Of a DNA stretch of 31,413 bases, positions 1-6,476 are shown piece by piece. The notes beneath the pieces are model-generated. The model had not been told where the DNA came from, made no database searches, and worked only from the letters and a program-made list of their open reading frames with translations. Made by a program: the position numbers and the translations under genes. Position 1 is the first letter of the stretch; each line of letters opens with the position of its first letter. Origin of the DNA: a virus; the IMG/VR virus record IMGVR_UViG_3300032116_000883, positions 1-31,413 of that record, one strand, 5' to 3'.

Positions 1-535
1 CTTCGCCTTGTAGCTGTTGAGGCTCTTCGAGATCTTCCTTAGTATACGAGAATAGCTCCTCCCCGAACTCCTCATCGGTAATCACGCCTAAAGATTTTAG
101 GATTGTGTATGCTGTTGAGGCGTTTGGTATTGATACCTGACACGAAATACCTGGAGCCGCAAGGATCCACTTATCATCCTCCCCGCGAGTCATCAGGCAC
201 GACCCCTTAACGTAATACGTCTTCTGGAAGATATCGTCCGTCTCCGTTGGAAGCTTATCTACCGAGAACTTAAAGTCCTCCGGTATGAATGGATACTCCT
301 CCTGCATGTCAGAAATCTGCTGCTCAGCGATTTCTAACGCTTTATGGTAGTCGAATACCCTCGCCAAAAGAAAGTCCGTTAGCGGCTGCTTGGTGGCGAA
401 ATAGTCGGGGAAAATATCAGGATTGATAGTTATGCCAACTTTATTGTCTTTAATAACAGGGTCTAGCCTGTTCGGGAATAGCTCTGCTGACTTTGGCCCG
501 TCAAACGGATATCCCTTCTGGATTGATTTATTCAT
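1..535 (-). CDS. Hypothetical phage protein, C-terminus beyond the left edge
   Basis: An open frame starts at the ATG at 535 (leftward) and runs without a stop for 178 codons off the left edge, so the protein is partial. It begins MNKSIQKGYPFDGPKSAELF. The visible part is soluble, acidic and mixed in character, with a central stretch reading KGSCLMTRGEDDKWILAAPG and then a segment ending TDEEFGEELFSYTKEDLEEP. I see no signal peptide, membrane segment or catalytic motif. It lies 8 bases after the stop of the 80-residue gene on the same strand, so it is probably the last gene visible here of the leftward operon that starts near 1504. I do not recognise the family. Coding status is supported by the long open frame, tight spacing and natural composition. 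Confidence 0.75.
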   Translation of the reverse strand, partial: MNKSIQKGYPFDGPKSAELFPNRLDPVIKDNKVGITINPDIFPDYFATKQPLTDFLLARVFDYHKALEIAEQQISDMQEEYPFIPEDFKFSVDKLPTETDDIFQKTYYVKGSCLMTRGEDDKWILAAPGISCQVSIPNASTAYTILKSLGVITDEEFGEELFSYTKEDLEEPQQLQGE

Positions 536-543
536 ATTTCGTT

Positions 544-786
544 TTATTGTTTTTGTGTTGCTTTTTTCATTATCTCATACATTCCGCCAGACGACAGCTG
601 CTCCTTATGCATCTTCTCTGCTGCAGCGAACCCTTTGGCGTAGCCTTTCATAAACCCATCCTTCCAGCTATGCCACTGCATACGCTTAATATGCAGCTCT
701 ATAACCTTGTGTGTTGCGAATAAGAATCGCCCAAGGAACGATGTCCCCGCCTTAGCGATGCTTTCTGGTGTTTCTTCTTTTATCAT
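544..786 (-). CDS. Small hypothetical protein (80 aa)
   Basis: This 80-residue protein starts MIKEETPESIAKAGTSFLGR and has a lysine- and alanine-rich, helix-prone middle (GFMKGYAKGFAAAEKMHKEQ). Its ATG overlaps the TGA of the preceding gene in an ATGA arrangement (783-786), which indicates translational coupling and supports the start. There are no recognisable domains or cysteine clusters; it is basic and soluble. I do not recognise the family. As part of a run of small leftward genes away from the structural module, it is plausibly an early or accessory phage function, but that is inference from position only. Confidence 0.7.
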   Translation of the reverse strand: MIKEETPESIAKAGTSFLGRFLFATHKVIELHIKRMQWHSWKDGFMKGYAKGFAAAEKMHKEQLSSGGMYEIMKKATQKQ

Positions 787-1049
787 TTTGTTTGTAGTTT
801 GATTATTTTATCCTTCATCTCCTTGTTTTCCTTGATGATATCATTGATGAACATCATCACATCGGTAACGCCAGACACGCCAACACCCCAAAAAAAGTCG
901 GGCGGAAGTGATGGTGTATTATCGATGCACTGCGTTCTGAAAGGAGATATATTTGTTTCCGACACAGGAACGTTACCGTGCTTAGCATACTTGGTAAGCG
1001 TAACTTTTACGTTATCCAGCTTTTGTCTTAATTCTATCGCTTGGTCCAT
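783..1049 (-). CDS. Small hypothetical protein (88 aa)
   Basis: This 88-residue protein starts MDQAIELRQKLDNVKVTLTK. Its two ends look helical and charged (N-terminal residues 1-22; C-terminal NDIIKENKEMKDKIIKLQTK, a short probable coiled coil) around a proline-rich middle with PSLPPDFFWGVGVSGVTD. It begins 5 bases after the stop of the 149-residue gene and overlaps the next gene by 4 bases, so it sits firmly inside the leftward operon. A 264-base frame on the opposite strand overlaps it almost completely, but it lacks operon context. No function can be assigned; the coiled-coil end suggests it may oligomerise. Confidence 0.68.
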   Translation of the reverse strand: MDQAIELRQKLDNVKVTLTKYAKHGNVPVSETNISPFRTQCIDNTPSLPPDFFWGVGVSGVTDVMMFINDIIKENKEMKDKIIKLQTK

Positions 1050-1054
1050 GATTG

Positions 1055-1504
1055 TTAGTTAAATGTTGATTCGTACTTGTCTATCAGCTTCTCGAAATTC
1101 TCGTCACGCGTATAAAAGTTTGGATCATGGTTTTTGTCAAACACATACCCTACATAATTGTCGTGCATCTTTAGAAAGTGGAACTTCACGGGTAAATTTT
1201 TAATTAAGGGCTTTTTTTTTAAGCTTCGGTCATCCATCATCCCGAAGTCAACACAGAACTTATCGTGCACAGCCTCGAAGCTCTTGAAGGACTCCTTGAT
1301 AACTATTGACGGTTTGTTGATGCCTATGTGTACGAGTGTGCGCTCGATATTATCATTGAAGCGTGGAGACTTGAATTTTTCGTAGTCGACCACATCGGCA
1401 AGGTTAATCACTCTCTCAGTGGAGTGTATCCTGTTCAGTACATCATCATTCTCGACCCACTGCACGATGCATTTGTATTTTCTGTATGGTTTCATTCCGT
1501 TCAT
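1055..1504 (-). CDS. Hypothetical protein, first gene of a leaderless-type leftward transcript
   Basis: This 149-residue protein starts MNGMKPYRKYKCIVQWVEND and ends DENFEKLIDKYESTFN. It is charged and soluble, with no recognisable catalytic motif or membrane segment. A TATATTTG box (1509-1516, read leftward) ends only 4 bases before the ATG, so the transcript should begin at or next to the start codon. The in-frame ATG three codons later (MKPYRK) is an alternative if translation needs a short leader. It heads the operon continuing through the 88- and 80-residue genes and the partial gene at the left edge. I do not recognise the family. Confidence 0.72.
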   Translation of the reverse strand: MNGMKPYRKYKCIVQWVENDDVLNRIHSTERVINLADVVDYEKFKSPRFNDNIERTLVHIGINKPSIVIKESFKSFEAVHDKFCVDFGMMDDRSLKKKPLIKNLPVKFHFLKMHDNYVGYVFDKNHDPNFYTRDENFEKLIDKYESTFN

Positions 1505-1508
1505 GGTG

Positions 1509-1516
1509 CAAATATA
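1509..1516 (-). promoter_or_regulatory. Bacteroidota -7 box (TATATTTG), leaderless gene
   Basis: Read leftward the bases are TATATTTG, matching TAnnTTTG exactly. The box lies 4 bases before the ATG of the 149-residue gene. I find no convincing TTG at the -33 position, so it may need an activator or be moderate in strength. Confidence 0.55.
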
Positions 1517-1543
1517 ATCAGTTTATTTAATTTAACAGTTTCT

Positions 1544-1777
1544 TTAGGTTGATATGAATAACCTTTCAAGGCGTTCGAGCGACATTTTCCTGTGATATTT
1601 TTGCGGGGATTTAGGTATACATACACCGATTGTCATTGTGGTGTAGTATACGTTTATCCTTTTTTTATCCTTACTGAACGATATCATCTTTCCGTTATCA
1701 TCGTGTATAATGAACTCCCACCCGCATGCATCTGCCAGGATTGCAATGTCGTTAATTAAACGCTCCTTCTTTTTCAT
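1544..1777 (-). CDS. Small hypothetical phage protein (77 aa)
   Basis: This 77-residue protein starts MKKKERLINDIAILADACGW. Its middle (KRINVYYTTMTIGVCIP) and its end (MSLERLERLFIST) give it the look of small alpha/beta proteins common in Bacteroidota phages: a strand-rich core followed by a short helix. I recall similar small phage proteins but cannot name the family or a function. Its start overlaps the end of the DUF3820-like gene by 26 bases, consistent with coupled translation. It has a single cysteine pair that is too widely spaced for a zinc finger. Confidence 0.66.
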   Translation of the reverse strand: MKKKERLINDIAILADACGWEFIIHDDNGKMISFSKDKKRINVYYTTMTIGVCIPKSPQKYHRKMSLERLERLFIST

Positions 1778-1988
1778 AGGACAGGATTATCACTGATGTT
1801 GTTAATGGGATGTCTGTGTTATCTCTAACCCAAATGATGTAACTGCGAGGACAATCCTTCATCAGTTTTCCTTTGTGTATACCAAACCATAATTCTGTTT
1901 CTGTGTGAATTGCACGTTTGGACTTCATTATCATACTTCTGTTTCTTCTCATACGCTCGTGTTGTTGGTTGGGATAAATAAGGGACAT
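1752..1988 (-). CDS. DUF3820-like small protein
   Basis: Residues 33-56 of this 78-residue protein read LWFGIHKGKLMKDCPRSYII followed by WVRD. This closely follows the DUF3820 signature, in which an FGKHKGK stretch is followed by a P-x-x-Y-L-x-W stretch. Family members are small proteins of unclear biochemical role, sometimes found beside or fused to nucleases and other DNA-metabolism proteins. Here the second position of the FGKHKGK block is isoleucine in place of lysine. The N-terminal 30 residues are basic and contain several possible internal methionine starts (residues 12, 19 and 21), so the true protein may be shorter. It sits just downstream of the HTH gene on the same strand. The assignment is from memory of the motif; the function remains unknown. 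Confidence 0.6.
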   Translation of the reverse strand: MSLIYPNQQHERMRRNRSMIMKSKRAIHTETELWFGIHKGKLMKDCPRSYIIWVRDNTDIPLTTSVIILSYEKEGAFN

Positions 1989-1995
1989 AAAAATG

Positions 1996-2031
1996 ACATG
2001 TTACAAAAATTCATATTTATTACATGTTACA
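1996..2031. repeat. Direct repeat ACATGTTACA x2, 26-base period
   Basis: The 10-base string ACATGTTACA occurs at 1996-2005 and again at 2022-2031. The first copy overlaps the stop codon of the HTH gene and the region just before the DUF3820-like start; the second encodes part of the HTH protein's C-terminus. Each copy contains the palindrome ACATGT. It may be a protein-binding site or coincidence. Confidence 0.3.
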
Positions 2032-2693
2032 CCGTATAAATTACCTTTTGATATGAATTGATTACCCTTAATATAATCCACTCCACGAGAATGAAACTTA
2101 CCAAGGCAAACCATAACTCCAGGAATCTTTACTAAGTATTTCGAAAACTCTTTAATCAATTGTACTGCTTTCGATTTACTTACATTCAACATTTTAGCAA
2201 TTTTTATATACGAAAGGGCTATATGTTCGCTTTCATCTTGCAGCGGATAAAAGAATATATTCTTCCTTTTAGCCGCTTTATAAGCCTTGATATTTCTGGG
2301 ATTAACAAGATCGCGGTAATTGCTTTGTATATATTTGAATTGCTTAAACTTAATATCCAATATTGAATAGCGTAAGCTATTTAGGATATCCGTCACTGTG
2401 CCATACTTCTTTAAACTAACATCTCGAATTAACTTCACACCGTATAGAAGCTTTAAGCTATGCTTGCCAGATAACCTAAAATTGCCCTTATGGTAAGAAG
2501 CCCACCCGTTATCCAAAAAGAACTTGATATACTTCTTTGTTGTATTTCTGGATAGGCCAACACGAGATGCTATATTTGTAGATTCATAAAAGCAACCATT
2601 TACAAACACTCGCTTGAAGTGAAGCCACGCAGCATAGTAGCGAAGGATTCCACTGTCGTTAAACTGTTCTATAAGTAAATAGTTTGCTTTCAT
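2001..2693 (-). CDS. Two-HTH DNA-binding protein (regulator or replication initiator)
   Basis: From the ATG at 2693 this is a 230-residue basic protein. It has two helix-turn-helix regions: residues 38-70 (STNIASRVGLSRNTTKKYIK, followed by a wing-like DNGW..HKGNFRL) and residues 158-188 (LSYIKIAKMLNVSKSKAVQL). The first looks like a winged helix. Two such domains in about 230 residues is a layout seen in replication initiators and in some phage regulators; I cannot tell which. An open frame extends 9 codons further to a TTG (2720), but I prefer the ATG because the upstream bases belong to a structured leader. It has its own promoter about 145 bases upstream, with inverted and direct repeats in between, suggesting autoregulation. 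It lies at the switch between the leftward and rightward gene blocks, a typical position for a regulator. Confidence 0.72.
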   Translation of the reverse strand: MKANYLLIEQFNDSGILRYYAAWLHFKRVFVNGCFYESTNIASRVGLSRNTTKKYIKFFLDNGWASYHKGNFRLSGKHSLKLLYGVKLIRDVSLKKYGTVTDILNSLRYSILDIKFKQFKYIQSNYRDLVNPRNIKAYKAAKRKNIFFYPLQDESEHIALSYIKIAKMLNVSKSKAVQLIKEFSKYLVKIPGVMVCLGKFHSRGVDYIKGNQFISKGNLYGVTCNKYEFL

Positions 2694-2708
2694 AAACCTT
2701 GTAAAAAG

Positions 2709-2817
2709 CAAAAAACCCAACCATTTTTAAGTGGAAAGGTCTTTGATACTCTTGGTTAAGGTTTTTTGTCGGATTTCTCCGAAAAAGTCGTTTTTTGCTA
2801 TCCAATTAGACCTTTCC
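2709..2817 (-). promoter_or_regulatory. Structured leader with interleaved inverted repeats (possible attenuator)
   Basis: Two inverted repeats interleave in the leader of the HTH gene. Pair A: GGAAAGGTCT at 2733-2742 is the perfect reverse complement of 2808-2817. Pair B: 2709-2722 pairs with 2754-2768, with nine perfect pairs (CAAAAAACC with GGTTTTTTG), then a small bulge, then four more pairs. The order B1-A1-B2-A2 means they would be mutually exclusive or form a pseudoknot. Read leftward, stem B is followed by a T-rich stretch before the ATG, resembling a terminator. A small TCGGA/TCCGA hairpin (2769-2782) lies between them. Confidence 0.45.
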
Positions 2818-2832
2818 GTGGAGTAATTAGAC
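2804..2832 (-). promoter_or_regulatory. Direct repeat AATTAGAC x2, possible operator
   Basis: AATTAGAC occurs at 2804-2811 and 2825-2832, 21 bases apart, which is two helical turns. The copies lie just downstream of the leftward -7 box at 2837-2844, overlapping the expected transcript start. This spacing suits a dimeric HTH protein, possibly the product of the gene itself. Confidence 0.35.
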
Positions 2833-2836
2833 TTCG

Positions 2837-2869
2837 CAAACATACAAATAAAAATAACACAAAAACAAA
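2837..2869 (-). promoter_or_regulatory. Leftward promoter of the HTH gene
   Basis: Read leftward, a TTTG (rc of CAAA at 2866-2869) is followed 21 bases later by TATGTTTG (rc of 2837-2844), matching the Bacteroidota TTTG / TAnnTTTG arrangement. It overlaps the terminator of the upstream leftward gene. Confidence 0.55.
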
Positions 2870-2897
2870 TCCCTTAAAAAATTAATTCTAAGGGATT
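2868..2897 (-). terminator. Leftward terminator after the 94-aa gene
   Basis: AATCCCTTA at 2868-2876 and TAAGGGATT at 2889-2897 form a perfect 9-base-pair stem with a 12-base loop. Read leftward, the stem is followed by a T-rich stretch (TTGTTTTTG), as expected for an intrinsic terminator. It lies 35 bases past the stop of the 94-residue gene. Confidence 0.65.
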
Positions 2898-2931
2898 GAT
2901 TTTCAAGTAAATAATTTAACCCAGAGGAGAA

Positions 2932-3216
2932 TTAAACTACCACAGTAGTTAATGCTCCAACTAAAGCTGTGTAAGATGCGTTACGCAAAACTTCGTTTGC
3001 TGCATCGTTTGCACCGCTAGAGTAAGTTAATGTAATGCTACGAGGAGCACCAGATCCAGAATCCAAAGATACTTGAATTTGCCTCTTGTAACCTGTTGCG
3101 TTTTGAGCGTTTGTAACGTCCATCTTCTCGATAGCTAACACCTTTTCAGAAGGGATTCTTACTTCTGGAGTATCGCACGTTGAAGAGCTGATTAATGGTT
3201 TTGCAATTGCTGACAT
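2932..3216 (-). CDS. Isolated leftward 94-aa protein, possibly abundant
   Basis: This 94-residue protein starts MSAIAKPLISSSTCDTPEVR and ends in a hydrophobic LVGALTTVVV. The middle looks strand-rich, with SLDSGSGAPRSITLTYSSGA. It has no recognised domain. It is transcribed alone: its own TATATTTG box lies upstream and a clear hairpin terminator downstream. It stands apart from the tightly packed leftward operon. Codon choice (CGT, GGT, GCT, TTA, AAC) is closer to that of the major capsid gene than to the leftward genes. That suggests high expression, perhaps as a virion decoration protein or an abundant host-interaction protein, but no homology supports either. Confidence 0.68.
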   Translation of the reverse strand: MSAIAKPLISSSTCDTPEVRIPSEKVLAIEKMDVTNAQNATGYKRQIQVSLDSGSGAPRSITLTYSSGANDAANEVLRNASYTALVGALTTVVV

Positions 3217-3249
3217 GGTTGTATTGGTTTTAATTTGTTAATAACGCAA

Positions 3250-3257
3250 CAAATATA
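3250..3257 (-). promoter_or_regulatory. Leftward -7 box (TATATTTG) of the 94-aa gene
   Basis: The leftward reading is TATATTTG, 33 bases before the ATG at 3216. No clear TTG is seen at -33. It lies back to back with the rightward box at 3271, so the two promoters share one short region. Confidence 0.5.
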
Positions 3258-3270
3258 TATAAAAAAAGAT

Positions 3271-3278
3271 TAACTTTG
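3271..3278 (+). promoter_or_regulatory. Rightward -7 box (TAACTTTG) opening the late block
   Basis: TAACTTTG matches TAnnTTTG and ends 4 bases before the ATG at 3283, so the mRNA should be leaderless or nearly so. No TTG is visible at -33. It would drive the zinc-ribbon, TerL, 199-aa and portal genes. Confidence 0.55.
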
Positions 3279-3282
3279 TAAA

Positions 3283-3555
3283 ATGAAATATGATTTAACG
3301 AAGTTCGGAAAGATAGCAGAAGGCTGGACAAATTTTGTTTTTCAATCGAAAAACGTCCAGGAGCTCGCAGAGGTGAGAGCTAAAATATGCTCTACATGCC
3401 CATTCATCAAAGAAATGGTTATCCCAATAACCGGCATGGACTCAATCAAAGAAGCACGAGGAATGTTCTGCTCCAAATGCGGATGCCCCGTATCAGCAAA
3501 GGTAAGAGTTGTAATGGAAGAATGCCCATTGCCAGAACCAGATAAAAAATGGTAA
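3283..3555 (+). CDS. Zinc-ribbon-like small protein before TerL
   Basis: This 90-residue protein has two CxxC-type knuckles: ICSTCPF near residue 38 and FCSKCGCP near residue 63, followed by a further cysteine in EECPLPEPDKKW. The arrangement fits a small zinc ribbon. The C-terminal CPL...KW ending resembles small phage zinc-binding proteins I recall from Bacteroidota phages, whose function is unknown to me. It is the first gene of the rightward block, with a -7 box 4 bases before its start, and TerL starts 1 base after its stop. A role in packaging or DNA binding is inferred from this position only. Confidence 0.75.
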   Translation: MKYDLTKFGKIAEGWTNFVFQSKNVQELAEVRAKICSTCPFIKEMVIPITGMDSIKEARGMFCSKCGCPVSAKVRVVMEECPLPEPDKKW

Positions 3556-3556
3556 C

Positions 3557-5890
3557 ATGTCAGAAGTAAGAAAAAATTCCAAAAATATAAAGCACAACAA
3601 CCTTGAGTTCTTGTACGACCTTATGCAGGAGGGCGTTCCTCTTGAAGATGAAGTCATACAGCAGCTTAAAGATAAAGGCTTTATTGAAAAAACAATCGAG
3701 GAGAGTACAGCTAAGGAGGGGAACGTTGATTGGAGGATGCATAACGACCCTACAATAACAAACAGCGGTACATCACCCGTAGACCTTATGGTTGACGTTG
3801 TTGAGGATGAAAATGTATTCAACGATGGTGACGTTATAAGCGAGGAGGATTACAGAAAGATTGTCGAAGAGAAAGGTGCTGTAATATACTCTGGAACAAA
3901 AATTGACATCTCACAAAAAGATTGGCTCCCAAAGTCAGTTATAGAACACGAGAAAGACTTCATCGAATGGATTGATAGCTTGAACAGTCAAGGTATCACA
4001 AAAATGAAGAACTACAGAAAGTTCAACCTTTACCTTCAACAAGCATACCAATGGATAGCAGAAAACAAGCATTTGTCAGACTTCTCAGACGAAGAAGACA
4101 GGGAAAATTACAAGGATCAGGAAATCGACAGGTGCGCACAAAACACACTGTACTTCCTAAACAAATACCTTCAACTTAAAGAGTCAACAATCGTTGTCGG
4201 ACTTAGACAATACAAAGCAACGAAGGCGCATGAAGTGATTATATTCATGCTCGATTCCGGATACTCATTTTACATAGGTAAACCCCGCCAGATGGCTGCC
4301 ACCTCAACACTCGGAGGATGTGCACTGGCGAAAACATTATTCAAAAAAAACCATTACCTTAAATTCGTAACCCAAGATAAACTCAAAGGGGAAGAGATTT
4401 TCGAGGATAAGATTAAATACCCGTTTGCGGAGCTTCCATACTGGATGCGACCAAACGTAATCAATGACCGCGACAATAAGTTTGCCCTTGGTAACAAGGA
4501 AGAGAAAGGGTCTCGTGAAGGGGTAAACTCTAAGATGGACGTTGTAGCACCATCCAAAACAGCTGTTTCTGGAGGTACACCTTCAATAGCGATGATAGAT
4601 GAGGCTGGTAACATTCCTATCCTTACACAGATTATTGAGGATGCCCGACCAACAATGTTTGGTATGGACCCAGCGACAGGCAAGCAAAAATTATTAAGAC
4701 AGATCATCGTTTGGGGTACAGGCGGGGAAATGGAAAAGGGCGGAAAAGCATTCGAGAGAGAGCTTCTTTCTGCAATGAAAGCATGGAAGGAAAGAAAATT
4801 CGGAGGCGCTATCATTCCTATATTTTTTGATTGGACTGCCAGACCAGGTATGACGCAAGAGATGTACGACTCCGAGAAAGAGTACTACTACTCCAAAGAA
4901 GGGCCTGACGCTGACGAGTCAAAAATATTATTCAGACAGCAATACCCTACTTGCCTTGAGGATATGTTCTTGTCGTCCAGCAAAACACTCGTTTCGCAGG
5001 ATTGGATAAACGAACAGATTGATAGAATACTAAAAACAAACCCGATGACCAAGCCGAAGTACGGATACTTCGAGCCTGTATACGGAGATGTTGAGCAGCC
5101 AGAAGGTAGCGATGTGCCGTACAATATCATTGGAGCAAACTTCGTTCCACTAGGGATAGGAGACCCGCGCACAACAACAATAATATTCCAGGAGCCTAAG
5201 ATAGGGTGGAAGCACAGATACTATCAAGGAACCGATCCAATTGCGTCAGATACAGGTATGTCAAACATGGCATCATCTATATGGGACGCTCACTATAACA
5301 CTATCTCAGCAGTCGTAAACTGGAGAGATAACAACTACCGTGAGGTGTTCCTTCAATCAATGTTGCTTGGCGTTTATTACGATACCGAAAAGCAGTTTGG
5401 AGTAAAAGAATTGCTTGAGGCAAATATCGGTAAAGCTTACCAGCAGTACAAGGAATACAAAGGCCGATTCGACTCCTTAGTGTTCAACTCGGAGCTTCCT
5501 GACACGCTGCAGGCTGGAAGTGGAAATATGGTAGGTATCGATAATAGAAATATCCGTAACAAGCTTATCATAGATAAGATGTTCGAGATGTTACAGGCAT
5601 TCGGAGGTAAAATATATATCCACGAAATGTTTGTGCAGCTTAAAACATTCGTCTGCACCCTTACAGACAAAGGAAACGAAACGTGGGGGCCGATGGATAG
5701 AAAACATTATAAAGATGATATTTTGTTTGCTGCAGTATTTTCGTATATTTGCGCTCAATGTCACTCTCATATTCAACCAATAAATACAATCGAACAGAAA
5801 AAGTCGGGAGTAAAAGTGGTTTCATCATTAGAGTACGACAAAAACTATAACCTAAAAAGGGTTTACAAAAGAGTAAATGTCAGCAGATAA
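3557..5890 (+). CDS. terL: Terminase large subunit (ATPase-nuclease)
   Basis: The 777-residue motor protein packages DNA into the prohead, hydrolysing ATP and cutting concatemers. The ATPase domain shows a P-loop-like GKPRQMAATST (residues 241-251), a Walker B IAMIDE (344-349) and a coupling motif TGG (388-390). The nuclease domain starts near GTDPIASDTG with D560 as the likely first metal ligand, and ends with KDDILFAA (D720/D721), the usual C-terminal acidic pair of the RNase H-like fold. The P-loop is odd: the canonical RQxGKT/S would place GK where A247-A248 stand. The only nearby lysine is K242, before the arginine, as in the deviant P-loop of lambda gpA. It is longer than most TerL proteins because of an acidic N-terminal extension of roughly 150 residues. 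The end overlaps the next gene by 14 bases. No small terminase is recognised nearby. Confidence 0.93.
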   Translation: MSEVRKNSKNIKHNNLEFLYDLMQEGVPLEDEVIQQLKDKGFIEKTIEESTAKEGNVDWRMHNDPTITNSGTSPVDLMVDVVEDENVFNDGDVISEEDYRKIVEEKGAVIYSGTKIDISQKDWLPKSVIEHEKDFIEWIDSLNSQGITKMKNYRKFNLYLQQAYQWIAENKHLSDFSDEEDRENYKDQEIDRCAQNTLYFLNKYLQLKESTIVVGLRQYKATKAHEVIIFMLDSGYSFYIGKPRQMAATSTLGGCALAKTLFKKNHYLKFVTQDKLKGEEIFEDKIKYPFAELPYWMRPNVINDRDNKFALGNKEEKGSREGVNSKMDVVAPSKTAVSGGTPSIAMIDEAGNIPILTQIIEDARPTMFGMDPATGKQKLLRQIIVWGTGGEMEKGGKAFERELLSAMKAWKERKFGGAIIPIFFDWTARPGMTQEMYDSEKEYYYSKEGPDADESKILFRQQYPTCLEDMFLSSSKTLVSQDWINEQIDRILKTNPMTKPKYGYFEPVYGDVEQPEGSDVPYNIIGANFVPLGIGDPRTTTIIFQEPKIGWKHRYYQGTDPIASDTGMSNMASSIWDAHYNTISAVVNWRDNNYREVFLQSMLLGVYYDTEKQFGVKELLEANIGKAYQQYKEYKGRFDSLVFNSELPDTLQAGSGNMVGIDNRNIRNKLIIDKMFEMLQAFGGKIYIHEMFVQLKTFVCTLTDKGNETWGPMDRKHYKDDILFAAVFSYICAQCHSHIQPINTIEQKKSGVKVVSSLEYDKNYNLKRVYKRVNVSR

Positions 5891-6476
5891 CATAGTAATG
5901 TTCGGCCCAAAGAATGGCAAGGATCTGAAAAGACAGTATCCTGAGCTATCTGAAATTAAGGAGTTTTCAAACCTTAGTCAGGGAGAGCTATTATTCTCAT
6001 GGTACTACGCAAACCCTACATCTCCACTTGTAACAGACTCTAACATGAGCGATAAGCTGAGAGCGTCAAACGCTTTCAATATGTCGTTCCCGTCAAGCAT
6101 TAAGGACGCTACAAAAGAGGAGTACATGTCGCTAAACTTCCCAGACAGGGTAAGACAAGCGATTGATAGATGGAGAAAGTTCAACCCTACAGTAAGGCAG
6201 AGAGCAAAGTCAATCGTTGAAAAGGCGCTTGACAATATGGAGAAGATGGTTGACATGAAGATGGAAGACTTTATTGAGATTGACGATGAAGGGAATAAGA
6301 AAATAAATTGGACAGGAAGGAATAGCTATGTTAATAGTATCGCAAAGATTTCGGACACACTACCGCAATTAATCTCTCAGGTAGAGTCTGGATTCGGAAT
6401 AGTAAATACTAAGGGTGAATCAACATCCGCATCAAAAGCAATTGATAGATTTCACGAAACAAAAAAAGATTCATAA
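5877..6476 (+). CDS. Hypothetical protein between TerL and portal
   Basis: This 199-residue protein starts MSADNIVMFGPKNGKDLKRQ. Its first half contains aromatic-rich stretches (LLFSWYYANPTSPL) and the middle is a long probable helix (QRAKSIVEKALDNMEKMVDM). It overlaps the TerL end by 14 bases, and portal starts on the very next base after its stop, so the three are translated together. I do not recognise the family. The position would suit a terminase accessory or small terminase subunit, but I see no HTH to back that, so the role stays open. Confidence 0.8.
   Translation: MSADNIVMFGPKNGKDLKRQYPELSEIKEFSNLSQGELLFSWYYANPTSPLVTDSNMSDKLRASNAFNMSFPSSIKDATKEEYMSLNFPDRVRQAIDRWRKFNPTVRQRAKSIVEKALDNMEKMVDMKMEDFIEIDDEGNKKINWTGRNSYVNSIAKISDTLPQLISQVESGFGIVNTKGESTSASKAIDRFHETKKDS

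Noticed and set aside
799-1062. Rightward 87-codon open frame
   Set aside because: It overlaps the 88-residue leftward gene almost completely, has no promoter or operon partner, and the leftward gene has ATGA coupling with its neighbour.
2694-2720. TTG start nine codons upstream for the HTH protein
   Set aside because: This stretch forms part of inverted repeat B1 in the leader, and an ATG is available at 2693.
4354-4815. Leftward 153-codon open frame inside terL
   Set aside because: It is opposite conserved ATPase motifs of TerL, with no promoter and an atypical Ser/Pro/Ile-rich composition.
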